64,000 nt of DNA from Actinomycetospora lemnae (lineage in GTDB: Bacteria; Actinomycetota; Actinomycetes; Mycobacteriales; Pseudonocardiaceae): contig NZ_JAQZAO010000005.1 in the NCBI RefSeq assembly GCF_028737315.1, positions 434,001-498,000 on the forward strand, written 5' to 3'. Shown piece after piece: positions 53,641 through 61,878 of the stretch; positions within the stretch are counted from its first letter, which is position 1, and every line of letters begins with the position of its first letter. A program made the translations under genes and the position numbers. The notes under the pieces were generated by a model. The model saw only the letters and a list, made by a program, of their open reading frames with translations, was not told the DNA's origin and made no database searches.

Positions 53641-54129
53641 ATGACCACGCCGCGCGTCGAGGCCGACCTGGGCTGGGCGCTGGGCCGGGTCACCCGGGCG
53701 CACATGCGCACCGCGCAGGACGTGGTGTCCGACCTGCCGGGTGGCCCGCGCGGCTACCACGTGCTCGCCGGGCTCGAGGAGGGCCCGCCGCGCACGCAGC
53801 TGGCGCTGGCGCGCAGCCTCGGCGTCGACCGGACGGTCATGACCTACCTGCTCGACGAGCTCGAGGGCGCCGGTCTCGTCGCCCGCCGGCCCGACCCCGC
53901 CGACCGCCGCGCGCGCCAGGTCCTGCTCACCGACGTCGGGCGCGAGCGGCTGTGCGCGCTCGAGCGCCGTCTGCGCGAGGCGGAGGACGAGCTGCTCGCC
54001 CCGCTCGAGCCCGCCGAGCGCGACCAGCTCCGCACGCTCCTGCAACGGCTCGCCACGGGCGGCGACGGGGCGACCGCCTGCCAGGTCGCGGCCGAGATCC
54101 AGGAGATGCAGGCCGACGACACCTGTTGA
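53641..54129 (+). CDS. MarR-family repressor
   Basis: A 162-residue winged-helix regulator: 'RTQLALARSLGVDRTVMTYL' with 'LDELEGAGLVARRPDPADRR' is the recognition helix and wing, and 'RQVLLTDVGRERL' follows as in the family. Dimerisation helices lie at both ends. One or two C-terminal cysteines could sense oxidants, but Cys near the end ('ATACQVAAE', 'DDTC') is not in the classic OhrR position. The ATG lies seven bases after a TAGTCT-like -10 box, so the mRNA may be leaderless. It should repress azoR and itself. Confidence 0.88.
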   Translation: MTTPRVEADLGWALGRVTRAHMRTAQDVVSDLPGGPRGYHVLAGLEEGPPRTQLALARSLGVDRTVMTYLLDELEGAGLVARRPDPADRRARQVLLTDVGRERLCALERRLREAEDELLAPLEPAERDQLRTLLQRLATGGDGATACQVAAEIQEMQADDTC

Positions 54130-54270
54130 GGGCAGTGAGGGCCCCGACGGCGCGCCGATACCCTGGGAGACCTGTCGGGCCGACGCGAGGAGTGATCCGG
54201 GATCGACGAGCAGGCTGCCGGTGGTGATGCCGGTGCCGCGGCGCCGTCCGCGACGCACCGCATCCGCAGC

Positions 54271-56205
54271 GTGCTCGCGATCCGCCCGTTCCGCCGGCTC
54301 TGGGCGGTCACCGCGGTCGCGAGCTTCGGCGACTGGCTCTCCCTGCTCGCCCTCACCGCGCTCGCCACGCAGCTGACCAGCGGCTACCAGGCCCAGAGCT
54401 TCGCGCTCGGCGGTGTCGTCGCCACCAAGCTCCTGCCCGCGCTGTTCATGGCGCCCCTGGGCGGGGTGCTCGCCGACAAGTTCGACCGGCGCACGGTCAT
54501 GGTCACGTGCGACGTCCTCAAGGCGGCGCTGTTCCTCTCGATCCCACTCGTGGGCTCGCTGTGGTGGCTGTTCGCGGCGACGTTCCTCATCGAGCTCTGC
54601 GCGCTGGTCTGGATTCCGGCCAAGGACTCGTCGGTCCCCAACCTGCTCAAGCGCACCGACCAGATCGAGACGGCCAACCAGCTCTCGCTGGTCATGACCT
54701 ACGGCGTCGCCGTCATCAGCGCCGCCGGGGCGTTCGCGCTGATCTCGAAGTCGGGCAACATCGCGGGCTGGCACCCGAGCCCGACGACCACGGTCTACCT
54801 CGCCCTCGTCGTCAACGGCCTCGCCGCGCTGCTCACCGCGGCCACCGTCGCCTTTCGCATCCCCGAGATCTCCGGGCGCAGCGCCGAGCGCCGCGAGGCC
54901 GCGCCGGGGCTGCTCGCCATGCTGCGCGACGGCGCCCAGTTCGTCACGACGACGCCGCTGATCCGGGGCCTCGTCGTCGGCATCGTCGGGGCGTTCGCGG
55001 CCGGCGGCGCGGTCATCGCCAGCGCCCGGCTCTACGCCGCCAGTCTCGGCGGCGGCGACGCGGCGTACTCGGTGCTGTTCATCGCGCTGTTCACCGGGCT
55101 CGCGCTCGGCATGGCGCTCGTGCCGCGGTTCTCCCGACGGATGCCGCACCACCGCCTGTTCGGCGTGGCCATCGTCGGCGCCGGGACCTCGCTGCTCGCC
55201 GTCGCGGTCGCCTGGCACCTCTACCTGGCGCTGCTCACCGTCGTGTTCGTCGGCTTCTTCGCCGGCACCGCGCTGCTCACCGGGCTGACGATCATCGGTG
55301 CTCAGGTCGAGGACGCCGTGCGCGGGCGGGTGGTCGCGTTCGTGCAGTCGATCGTGCGGGTGGACCTGCTGGCGTCGATGTCGGTGGTCCCGCTGCTGGT
55401 CGGGCTCGTGCAGTCGCGGACGCTGACGCTGTTCGGGCAGCCCGCGCAGGTCGACGGCACACGGTTCGTGCTGCTCGGCGCCGGGGTCGTCGCGGCCGCC
55501 GTGGGCGTGCTCGCGTACCACCAGATGGACGACCGTCGCGACCGCACGATCCTCGCCGACGTCAAGCGCGCCCTGCGCCGCAGCCGCCACGGCGAGCCCG
55601 GGCTGCTCGTCGCCGTCGAGGGCGCCTCGCGGCACGACACCGCCGAGCAGAGCGAGCGGCTCGTGCGCTGGCTCGGCGAGCAGGGCGCCGACGTGGTCCT
55701 CGCCGGGCGCAGCGCCGCCGACGCGGCCCGGGCGGCCGCCGCCGTCTCGGCGAGCGGGCTCGACGGCCAGCGCGCCAGGGCCCTCGTCGCCGCGGCGGTG
55801 CGCGCGGACGTGCTCGCCCACGAGGTGCTGCCCGCCCTGCGCGCCGGGCGGGTCGTGGTCATCGAGGGCTGCCTCGACTCGCCGCTGGCCCGGGTCGGCG
55901 ACGAGCTCGACGCCGCCGACCTGCAGCGCCTCGGTGCCTGGGCCACCGGCTCGCTGCGCCCCGACGTCACCGTCCTGCTCGACCGCGACCCGAGCCACGA
56001 CCCCGCGCCGGTCACCGGCGGGATCGTCGACGCCTGGCAGGTGCAGCGCACCCTCACCGAGATGGCCGCCGCCGACCCCGGTCGCTACGTGCGCGTCGAC
56101 GCCGACGGCGACCCCGCCGACGTCGCGGCCCGCGTGCGCGACCTGCTCGCGCCCCTGCTGGCGCGCGTGCTGCCCGCGCCCGAGGGCGCGCGGACCGGCA
56201 GCTAG
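54271..56205 (+). CDS. MFS transporter fused to a decayed thymidylate-kinase domain
   Basis: A 644-residue two-part protein at the usual tmk position (topA-tmk-holB). Residues 1-425 are a 12-helix MFS domain ('GDWLSLLALTALATQL', 'GVLADKFDRRTVMVTCD'). Residues 440-635 align with dTMP kinase, but the P-loop (450-457) reads 'EGASRHDT' instead of EGxDGxGKS/T, and the DR(Y/F/H) motif reads 'VIEGCLDSPLARVG'. 'PDVTVLLDRDPS' still marks the family. dTMP phosphorylation is not expected, so a separate tmk must exist. GTG at 54271 is the only canonical start before helix 1; it has no Shine-Dalgarno. Confidence 0.83.
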   Translation: MLAIRPFRRLWAVTAVASFGDWLSLLALTALATQLTSGYQAQSFALGGVVATKLLPALFMAPLGGVLADKFDRRTVMVTCDVLKAALFLSIPLVGSLWWLFAATFLIELCALVWIPAKDSSVPNLLKRTDQIETANQLSLVMTYGVAVISAAGAFALISKSGNIAGWHPSPTTTVYLALVVNGLAALLTAATVAFRIPEISGRSAERREAAPGLLAMLRDGAQFVTTTPLIRGLVVGIVGAFAAGGAVIASARLYAASLGGGDAAYSVLFIALFTGLALGMALVPRFSRRMPHHRLFGVAIVGAGTSLLAVAVAWHLYLALLTVVFVGFFAGTALLTGLTIIGAQVEDAVRGRVVAFVQSIVRVDLLASMSVVPLLVGLVQSRTLTLFGQPAQVDGTRFVLLGAGVVAAAVGVLAYHQMDDRRDRTILADVKRALRRSRHGEPGLLVAVEGASRHDTAEQSERLVRWLGEQGADVVLAGRSAADAARAAAAVSASGLDGQRARALVAAAVRADVLAHEVLPALRAGRVVVIEGCLDSPLARVGDELDAADLQRLGAWATGSLRPDVTVLLDRDPSHDPAPVTGGIVDAWQVQRTLTEMAAADPGRYVRVDADGDPADVAARVRDLLAPLLARVLPAPEGARTGS

Positions 56206-56353
56206 CGCCGGGCCGGCGGAGCAGCCCCTGCGGCCCCTCGCGCACATCCTCGTCGGGGCGTTGGACGAGGCCTGCTCGACGGCCTCCTCGTCGGCGGCCC
56301 GGAGCGACCGGCGCCGTGACCCACCGTCGGACGGCTGGGGCATCATCGACGGC

Positions 56354-57553
56354 GTGAGCGTGTGGTCGCAGGTCGTCGGTCAGCCCGCCGCGGTGGCCGA
56401 GCTGCAGGCCGCGGCGGCGCGCGCGGCGCGGGTGCGGTTCTCCGACGAGGACAACGACGGCGCGCCCGGCGGCGCCGGCATGACGCACTCGTGGCTGTTC
56501 ACGGGCCCGCCGGGGTCGGGGCGCTCGGTGGCCGCGCGGGCGTTCGCGGCGGCGCTGCAGTGCCCGGACGAGGGCTGCGGGTCGTGCACGGCCTGTCGCA
56601 CGGTCATGGCCGGCACCCACGCCGACGTGCGCGAGATCGTCCCCGAGGGCCTGTCGATCAGCGTCAAGGAGGTGCGCACGACCATCGACGTCGCCGCGCG
56701 CCGCCCCACCACCGCCCGCTGGCAGATCGTCATCGTCGAGGACGCCGACCGGCTCACCGAGCAGGCGTCGAACGCGCTGCTGAAGTCGGTCGAGGAGCCC
56801 GCGGAGCGCACGGTCTTCCTGCTCTGCTGCCCGTCGGAGCACCCCGACGACATCTCGGTGACCATCCGCTCCCGCTGCCGCGCGGTGCGCCTGCGCACGC
56901 CCGCCCCGGAGGCGATCGCCGCGGTGCTCGTCGAGCGCGACGGCATCCCGGAGGCCGACGCGACCTGGGCGGCGTCGGTGTGCGGCGGGCACATCGGGCG
57001 CGCCCGGCGCCTGGCCCGCGTGCCCGAGGCGCGCGAGGAGCGCGACGCCGTCCTCGCCCTGCCGCGGTCGCTGCGCTCGGCCGCGGACGCCTTCGCCGCC
57101 TCGGACGCCATGGTCGGCGCCGCCGAGGCGGAGGCGGCCGCACTCGCGGCGTCGCGGGACGAGGTCGAGCGCGAGGAGCTCGCGGTGTCGCTCGGCGCGG
57201 GCGGCACGGGCAAGGGCACCGCGCAGGCCCAGCGGTCGGCACGCGCGGCGGAGAAGGACCTCGAGAAGCGGCAGAAGTCGCGCCTGACCCGCACGAAGCG
57301 CGACGCCCTCGACCGCGCGCTCGTCGACCTCGCCGGCTACTACCGCGACGTCCTCGCCCGCGGCCTCGGCGCGTCGGTCACCTCGACCCACCCCGACCGC
57401 GCCACCGAGATCGGCAACGCCGCCCGCGACAGCACCCCCGAGGCCTCCCTGCGCCGCCTCGAGGCGATCCTGGCCTGCCGCGACGCCCTCGCCGCGAACG
57501 TGAAGCCGGAGATCGCGATCGACGCGTTGGTGACGGCGCTGCGCACGGGCTGA
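56354..57553 (+). CDS. holB: DNA polymerase III subunit delta'
   Basis: A 399-residue clamp-loader subunit. 'THSWLFTGPPGSGRSVAARA' is the P-loop region with Arg in place of the Walker Lys, as expected because delta' does not need to hydrolyse ATP. The zinc module is 'CPDEGCGSCTACR', and 'EDADRLTEQASNALLKSVEE' with 'TIRSRCRAVRL' (SRC motif) are diagnostic. It loads the sliding clamp with delta and tau/gamma. GTG at 56354 is the start. It lies 148 bases after the MFS fusion gene. Confidence 0.94.
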   Translation: MSVWSQVVGQPAAVAELQAAAARAARVRFSDEDNDGAPGGAGMTHSWLFTGPPGSGRSVAARAFAAALQCPDEGCGSCTACRTVMAGTHADVREIVPEGLSISVKEVRTTIDVAARRPTTARWQIVIVEDADRLTEQASNALLKSVEEPAERTVFLLCCPSEHPDDISVTIRSRCRAVRLRTPAPEAIAAVLVERDGIPEADATWAASVCGGHIGRARRLARVPEAREERDAVLALPRSLRSAADAFAASDAMVGAAEAEAAALAASRDEVEREELAVSLGAGGTGKGTAQAQRSARAAEKDLEKRQKSRLTRTKRDALDRALVDLAGYYRDVLARGLGASVTSTHPDRATEIGNAARDSTPEASLRRLEAILACRDALAANVKPEIAIDALVTALRTG

Positions 57554-57588
57554 GCGGCCTGGCCGCCGCATGACGCCGGGGAGCTGTG

Positions 57589-57646
57589 CGCAAGATCGCG
57601 CCGAGACCGACGTCCGCACCCGTCGGTCTCGACGCGATCTTGTGCG
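57589..57646. terminator. Bidirectional terminator after holB
   Basis: An imperfect stem of about 25 bp (57589-57611 with 57622-57646), with one C-A mismatch, one G-U pair and a loop of about 10 bases, sits between holB and the convergent CGNR gene. Confidence 0.75.
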
Positions 57647-57740
57647 TATGTCACCTCCGGGCCGGCCCCGCCGCTCCCGCCTCGCCGAGGAACACCGCGC
57701 CGGCGGGCCGGCTGCCTGGCGTCCATGCTGACGCCCGACG

Positions 57741-58283
57741 TCAGGAAATCCCCCGGCTCGCCTTCTGTCGCGCGCGGTAGGCCGCCACGTTGGCGCGGTT
57801 CCCGCACAGGTCGGGCATGCAGTACCGCCGCCGCCCCGGCCGGCTGGTGTCGATGAAGACCCCCGAGCAGGTGTCCGACGCGCAGTCGCGGAACCGCTCG
57901 GGCCCCAGCGCGCGCAGTGCCCCGAGCACCCCGACGCCCGCGAGCAGCGCCAGCCGGTCGGCCAGGTCGGCGTCGGGTCGCGGCTGCGCGCACCACTGCT
58001 GACGCCCGCGCTCGTCGGTCTCGAGGCCCACCGTCCCGATGCCCCGGGCGACGAGCGCCGCGGCGCCGGCGGCGATCGCGTCGGCGTCGCGCTCGTCGAG
58101 CACCGACCGCAGGCGGTCGCGGACGTCGTGGACCGCGGGCAGATCGTCCGCACCGGCGGGCCCGGCCACCCCGTGCTCCGCCAGGAACGCCGCCAGTGCC
58201 GCGACGTCGGGCAGCTGGTCCTCCCCGTGCCAGACGCCCGCCGAGGTGTTCACGAGCTCCGTGGCGAGCCCGGCTGCCGCCAC
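57741..58283 (-). CDS. CGNR zinc-finger (ABATE-domain) regulator
   Basis: A 180-residue protein of the ABATE/CGNR family. The N-terminal ABATE domain ('ATELVNTSAGVWHGEDQLPD') is followed by the C-terminal zinc finger 'RFRDCASDTCSGVFIDTSRP' and 'RRRYCMPDLCGNRANVAAYR', with the CGNR motif and four cysteines. Such proteins are thought to be stress-linked transcription regulators. GTG at 58283 has GAGGA four bases upstream; TTG at 58307 would add eight residues. It is divergent from a hydrolase gene, which is its likely target. Confidence 0.88.
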   Translation of the reverse strand: MAAAGLATELVNTSAGVWHGEDQLPDVAALAAFLAEHGVAGPAGADDLPAVHDVRDRLRSVLDERDADAIAAGAAALVARGIGTVGLETDERGRQQWCAQPRPDADLADRLALLAGVGVLGALRALGPERFRDCASDTCSGVFIDTSRPGRRRYCMPDLCGNRANVAAYRARQKASRGIS

Positions 58284-58308
58284 GTAATCCTCAAAGAACG
58301 CTTGCAAC

Positions 58309-58334
58309 CCTTACGCACCTCTCCTACGGTAAGG
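58309..58334. promoter_or_regulatory. Inverted repeat in the CGNR/hydrolase promoter
   Basis: CCTTAC (58309-58314) and GTAAGG (58329-58334) form an inverted repeat with a 14-base spacer in the only AT-containing stretch between the divergent genes. A TATAGA hexamer lies downstream, just before the hydrolase ribosome site. Confidence 0.4.
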
Positions 58335-58371
58335 CTCCCAGCCCAACTATAGACCTGTCAAAGGAGGAGCC

Positions 58372-59202
58372 GTGCCGACCGTTCTCTCCCCCTGGGGGCT
58401 GCGCGACCGCGTCACCCTGCCGACCGGCACCATCGCCGTCGACGTCCTCGGCGCCGACCGTCCGGGGACGCCCGTCGTCCTCACGCACGGCACGCCGTCG
58501 TGGTCCTACCTGTGGCGCCACGTCGCCCCGGCCCTCGCCGCGGAGCGGCCGGTGTACCTGTGGGACCTGCCGACCTACGGCGACTCGACCGGCACGCAGC
58601 CCTCGGTCCGGACCCACGCCCGGACCCTCGCCGCTCTCGCCGAGCACTGGGGCCTCGATGCGCCCGTGCTGGTCGGGCACGACATCGGCGCCGCGACCGT
58701 CCTGCGCGCCCACCTCGTGCACGGGACGCCCGCGAGCGCCCTGGTCCTCGCGGACGCGGCCGTGCTCTCGCCCTGGGTCACGGCGACCGCGGCGCACATG
58801 CAGGAGCACCTCGAGGTCTACCGGACGATGCCGAACGCCGCGTTCACCGCGCTGATCACCGCGCACCTCCGCACCACCGTCGCCGGCACGCTCCCCGACG
58901 AGGCCGAGCGGGCCTACCTCGACCGTTACGCCGGCCCCGCGGGCCAGCAGCGCTACCTCGACCAGATCGCGGGCTTCACCGAGGACGACACCCGCGACGT
59001 CGTCGCCCGCCTCGGCGAGATCACCGTGCCGACCGACGTCGTCTGGGGCGCCGAGGACAGCTGGCTTCCGGCGGCGGCCGCGACGACCCTCCAGGACGCC
59101 GTCCCCGGCGCCCGCCGGCACACCCTTCCCGGCGCCGGTCACTTCCTCACCGAGGACGCTCCGCAGGCCGTGCTCGACGTGCTGACGGGGGTCCTGCGGT
59201 GA
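58372..59202 (+). CDS. Alpha/beta hydrolase with Asp nucleophile (haloalkane dehalogenase/epoxide hydrolase type)
   Basis: A 276-residue hydrolase. The oxyanion motif 'THGTPSWSYLWRH', nucleophile Asp104 in 'VGHDIGAA', acid in 'WGAEDSWLP' and base in 'GAGHFLTED' complete an Asp-Asp-His triad. Asp in place of Ser indicates attack on halogenated carbon or epoxide rather than esters; which of the two cannot be told from the cap domain. AAAGGAGGAG precedes the GTG. It is divergent from the CGNR regulator. Confidence 0.88.
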   Translation: MPTVLSPWGLRDRVTLPTGTIAVDVLGADRPGTPVVLTHGTPSWSYLWRHVAPALAAERPVYLWDLPTYGDSTGTQPSVRTHARTLAALAEHWGLDAPVLVGHDIGAATVLRAHLVHGTPASALVLADAAVLSPWVTATAAHMQEHLEVYRTMPNAAFTALITAHLRTTVAGTLPDEAERAYLDRYAGPAGQQRYLDQIAGFTEDDTRDVVARLGEITVPTDVVWGAEDSWLPAAAATTLQDAVPGARRHTLPGAGHFLTEDAPQAVLDVLTGVLR

Positions 59203-59327
59203 GGGGCTACGGCGAGGTGAGGATCACAACCTGCGGCAGGAAACCCGTGGTCGTCACATGCGTCTACCAGGACGTAACACCCATGCGTCGTCGCCGACGG
59301 GCGACGACCGACCTGGAGCACTGCCCG

Positions 59328-59684
59328 ATGAGCACGCCCACCCGTCCCGCTCCCACCGACACCACCGTCCCCACCACCAGCCAGGTCGACGAGCCCCGGG
59401 TCCTCGTCGTCGCCGCCCGCCCCGATGCCCGCGGTCTCGCCGCGGCGCAGGTCCGGGCGGACCGTGTCGGCGGCGAGGCCGCGCACTCGCAGGACGCCGA
59501 CCTCGACCGCAAGCTCCGCCGCGCCTCCCGGGTCATCGTGCTCGACCCCAGCGCCGTGCGGGCCCGGCTCACCCGCGACCAGGCCTTCACCGCCCCGGCG
59601 GACACCGCCGCGCGTCGCGACCTGCTCAGCCGCCTCGCGCCGTTCCAGGACCGCGTGCGCTGGGAGACCCGCCCGGCCGCCTGA
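59328..59684 (+). CDS. Small unknown protein
   Basis: A 118-residue protein. After a Thr/Pro-rich start comes an alpha/beta-looking stretch ('EPRVLVVAARPDARGLAAAQ', 'LDRKLRRASRVIVLDPSAVR') ending basic. No family is recognised. ATG at 59328 has GGAG about ten bases upstream; an upstream ATG ('MRRRRRATTDLEHC') is possible. It follows the hydrolase gene by 125 bases and meets the nitrilase gene tail to tail. Confidence 0.55.
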   Translation: MSTPTRPAPTDTTVPTTSQVDEPRVLVVAARPDARGLAAAQVRADRVGGEAAHSQDADLDRKLRRASRVIVLDPSAVRARLTRDQAFTAPADTAARRDLLSRLAPFQDRVRWETRPAA

Positions 59685-59690
59685 CGCTCG

Positions 59691-60479
59691 TCAGAGCCGG
59701 CGGTTCGCGAGCACCGGCAGGGCCGCGCGGACGTCGGGGACCTGCTCGGGGTCGACGTCGACCACGAGCAGCCCCGGCTCCGCGCCGAGCTCGTCGATCG
59801 TCACCCCGAACGGCGAGGCCGCCAGGCTGTGCCCGACGCCGCGTGGCGCCTTCCCGGCGTCGATCCCGCGGCTGGCGGGGTCGGCCTGGTCGGCGGCGAG
59901 CACGAACGTCGTGGCGTCGAGGGCGCGGGCGCGGACCAGCAGCTGCCACTGCTCGACCTTGCCCGGACCGGCGCCCCAGCTCGCCGGCAGCAGCGTCACG
60001 GTGGCGCCCTGGTCGGCGAGCGCGCGGAAGAGCTCGGGGAAGCGGATGTCGTAGCAGGTCGCGAGCCCGAGCGTCGTGCCGTCGACGGTGACCGTGGTGG
60101 GCTTGGTCCCGGCCGCCACGGTGTCGGACTCGGCGAAGCCGAACGCGTCGTACAGATGGATCTTGTCGTAGGCCGTGTCGACGCCGCGTCCGGTGACGAG
60201 CAGCGTGTTGGTCACCCGGCCGTCGTCGGTCGGCGTGAACATCCCGACGACGACGAGCACGTCGTGCTGGGCGGCGATCTCGCGCACGCGCGTCGCCCAC
60301 GGCCCGTCCAGCGGCTCGGCGACCGGCGTGAGCGACACCCCGAACCGGCACATCGTCGCCTCGGGGAACACGACGACCGTCGCGCCCTGCTGCGCGGCGA
60401 GCGCGGTGTGGTCGGCGACGAGCTCGAGGTTCGCCGCCGGGTCGTCGGTGGCGAGGATCTGGGCCAGGGCGACGCGCAT
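59691..60479 (-). CDS. Carbon-nitrogen hydrolase (nitrilase superfamily)
   Basis: A 262-residue amidase of the nitrilase superfamily. The Glu-Lys-Cys triad is Glu40 ('VVFPEAT'), Lys106 ('AYDKIHLYD') and Cys142 ('TCYDIRFPE'). The 'KIHLYDAFGFAESD' and 'CYDIRFPELFR' blocks are close to deaminated-glutathione amidase/omega-amidase (Nit1/NIT2), so a repair amidase role is the likeliest. ATG at 60479 starts the protein, divergent from the acetyltransferase gene. Confidence 0.9.
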   Translation of the reverse strand: MRVALAQILATDDPAANLELVADHTALAAQQGATVVVFPEATMCRFGVSLTPVAEPLDGPWATRVREIAAQHDVLVVVGMFTPTDDGRVTNTLLVTGRGVDTAYDKIHLYDAFGFAESDTVAAGTKPTTVTVDGTTLGLATCYDIRFPELFRALADQGATVTLLPASWGAGPGKVEQWQLLVRARALDATTFVLAADQADPASRGIDAGKAPRGVGHSLAASPFGVTIDELGAEPGLLVVDVDPEQVPDVRAALPVLANRRL

Positions 60480-60499
60480 GACCCGTGTATACCGGGCCT

Positions 60500-61249
60500 G
60501 TGGACGCGACGGCCTACCTGGCGCGCATCGGCGCCGACGCCGACGACCCGCTCGAGGTGCTCATGGCTCGCCACCTCGAGACGGTGCCGTTCGAGAACCT
60601 GTCGATCCACGAGCGCGACCACGTGCCGCTGGAGGACCCCGCGCTGGTCGAGAAGGTCGTCGACCGGCGCCGCGGCGGCTTCTGCTACGAGCTCAACGGC
60701 GCCTTCGCGTGGCTGCTCGGCGAGCTCGGGTGGGACGTGACGCGCTGCTCCGCGCGGGTCGCGACGCCCGACGGGCTGTCGTTCCCCGGTGACCACATGG
60801 CGTTGATCGTCAACGGCCACACCCTCGTCGACGTCGGCTTCGGCCGCTTCGCCGTCGGCCCGCTCGACCTGCACTCCCGCGACGAGCAGTCCGACCGCGC
60901 CGGCGTCTTCACCGTCGCCGACGCGCCCGACGGGGAGCTCGACGTGTTCTGGGACGGCCGGGCGCAGTACCGCCTCGACCCGCGGGGGCGCTCGCTCGCG
61001 GACTTCGTGCCGATGGCCTGGTGGCACCGGACGTCGCCGACCTCGCCCTTCACGGCGTCGCTGCTGGCGTCCCGCCTGACGCCGACGGCACGGGTGACGC
61101 TCTCGGGCGACCAGTTCATCGAGACCCCCGACGACGGCGAGCGCAGCGAGCGCAGGCTGTCGACGGACGAGCAGCTCGCGACCTACCGCGACGTCTTCGG
61201 CATCGCGCTCGGCGCGGTGCCGCCGGCGCTGCACCCGCGGGAGTCCTGA
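60500..61249 (+). CDS. nat: Arylamine N-acetyltransferase
   Basis: A 249-residue NAT that transfers acetyl groups from acetyl-CoA to arylamines or hydrazines. The Cys-His-Asp triad is Cys62 ('RRRGGFCYELNG'), His99 ('PGDHMALIV') and Asp111 ('LVDVGFGRF'). GTG at 60500 is preferred because it aligns with the conserved N-terminus ('DATAYLARIG'); GTG at 60485 would add five residues. It shares a 20-base divergent promoter region with the nitrilase gene. Confidence 0.93.
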   Translation: MDATAYLARIGADADDPLEVLMARHLETVPFENLSIHERDHVPLEDPALVEKVVDRRRGGFCYELNGAFAWLLGELGWDVTRCSARVATPDGLSFPGDHMALIVNGHTLVDVGFGRFAVGPLDLHSRDEQSDRAGVFTVADAPDGELDVFWDGRAQYRLDPRGRSLADFVPMAWWHRTSPTSPFTASLLASRLTPTARVTLSGDQFIETPDDGERSERRLSTDEQLATYRDVFGIALGAVPPALHPRES

Positions 61250-61251
61250 CC

Positions 61252-61662
61252 GTGGCGGTGGCGACGGCGGCGACGTTCGTGTGGCTGGGGATGGTGCTCG
61301 CCATCTCGTTCCTCGAGGCGCCGCTGAAGTTCCGGGCGCCGGACGTGACGACGGTGATCGGGCTCGGCATCGGGCGCCTGGTGTTCCGGGCCCTCAACGT
61401 CGCCGAGCTGGTGCTGGCGCTGGTGGTGATCGTCGGCGTGGTGGTGGACGGCCTGCCGCTCGGCCCGACCGTGGTCGTCGGCGTGCTCGTGGTGCTGCTG
61501 GCGGTCCAGCTCGGGGCGGTGCGGCCGGCGCTGAACCGCCGCTCGGACCGCGTGCTGGCCGGCGGGGACGCGCCGCGCTCCCGGGCGCACCTGGTCTACA
61601 TCGCGCTCGAGGTGGCCAAGGTCGTCGCCCTCGTCGTGCTCGGGGTCCTGCTGCTGGCCTGA
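61252..61662 (+). CDS. Four-helix membrane protein, unknown function
   Basis: A 136-residue protein with four transmembrane helices: 'TFVWLGMVLAISFLEAPLKF', 'ALNVAELVLALVVIVGVVVD', 'TVVVGVLVVLLAVQLGAV' and 'VYIALEVAKVVALVVLGVLL'. 'FLEAPLKFRAP' and the later conserved acidic and basic residues resemble DUF4149-type proteins. It starts two bases after the nat stop, so it is probably co-transcribed. Confidence 0.7.
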   Translation: MAVATAATFVWLGMVLAISFLEAPLKFRAPDVTTVIGLGIGRLVFRALNVAELVLALVVIVGVVVDGLPLGPTVVVGVLVVLLAVQLGAVRPALNRRSDRVLAGGDAPRSRAHLVYIALEVAKVVALVVLGVLLLA

Positions 61663-61710
61663 CCCCGCCTGGTCGGCCGGCCGTGACCCTGCCCTACACT
61701 CGTCGGCATT

Positions 61711-61784
61711 GCCGCCTTAGCTCAGTCGGCCAGAGCAACGCACTCGTAATGCGTAGGTCGAGGGTTCGATTCCCTCAGGCGGCT
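61711..61784 (+). tRNA. tRNA-Thr (anticodon CGT)
   Basis: A 74-base cloverleaf: acceptor GCCGCCT paired with AGGCGGC plus discriminator T; D arm with AGCTCAGTCGGCCAGAGC; anticodon stem ACGCA/TGCGT around CTCGTAA (anticodon CGT); T arm with AGGGTTCGATTCCCT. CCA is not encoded. An integrase gene begins 95 bases downstream, so the 3' end is the probable attachment site of the island. Confidence 0.95.
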
Positions 61785-61789
61785 CCGCA

Positions 61790-61830
61790 GGTCAGAGGCT
61801 GTTCTTGTCCCCCGGAACGGCCCTCTGACC
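61790..61830 (+). terminator. Terminator after tRNA-Thr
   Basis: ggtcagagg (61790-61798) pairs with cctctgacc (61822-61830), extended by an imperfect gttc/gaac inner stem. Confidence 0.6.
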
Positions 61831-61878
61831 GATCTTCGTGGCCTCTCTCGTGGCCTCCGGGGGTCGTACTGTCCTCCC

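Noticed and set aside
56490-56560. Walker A Lys-to-Arg change in holB as a defect
   Set aside because: Delta' subunits of the clamp loader commonly lack a working P-loop; this is the normal state.
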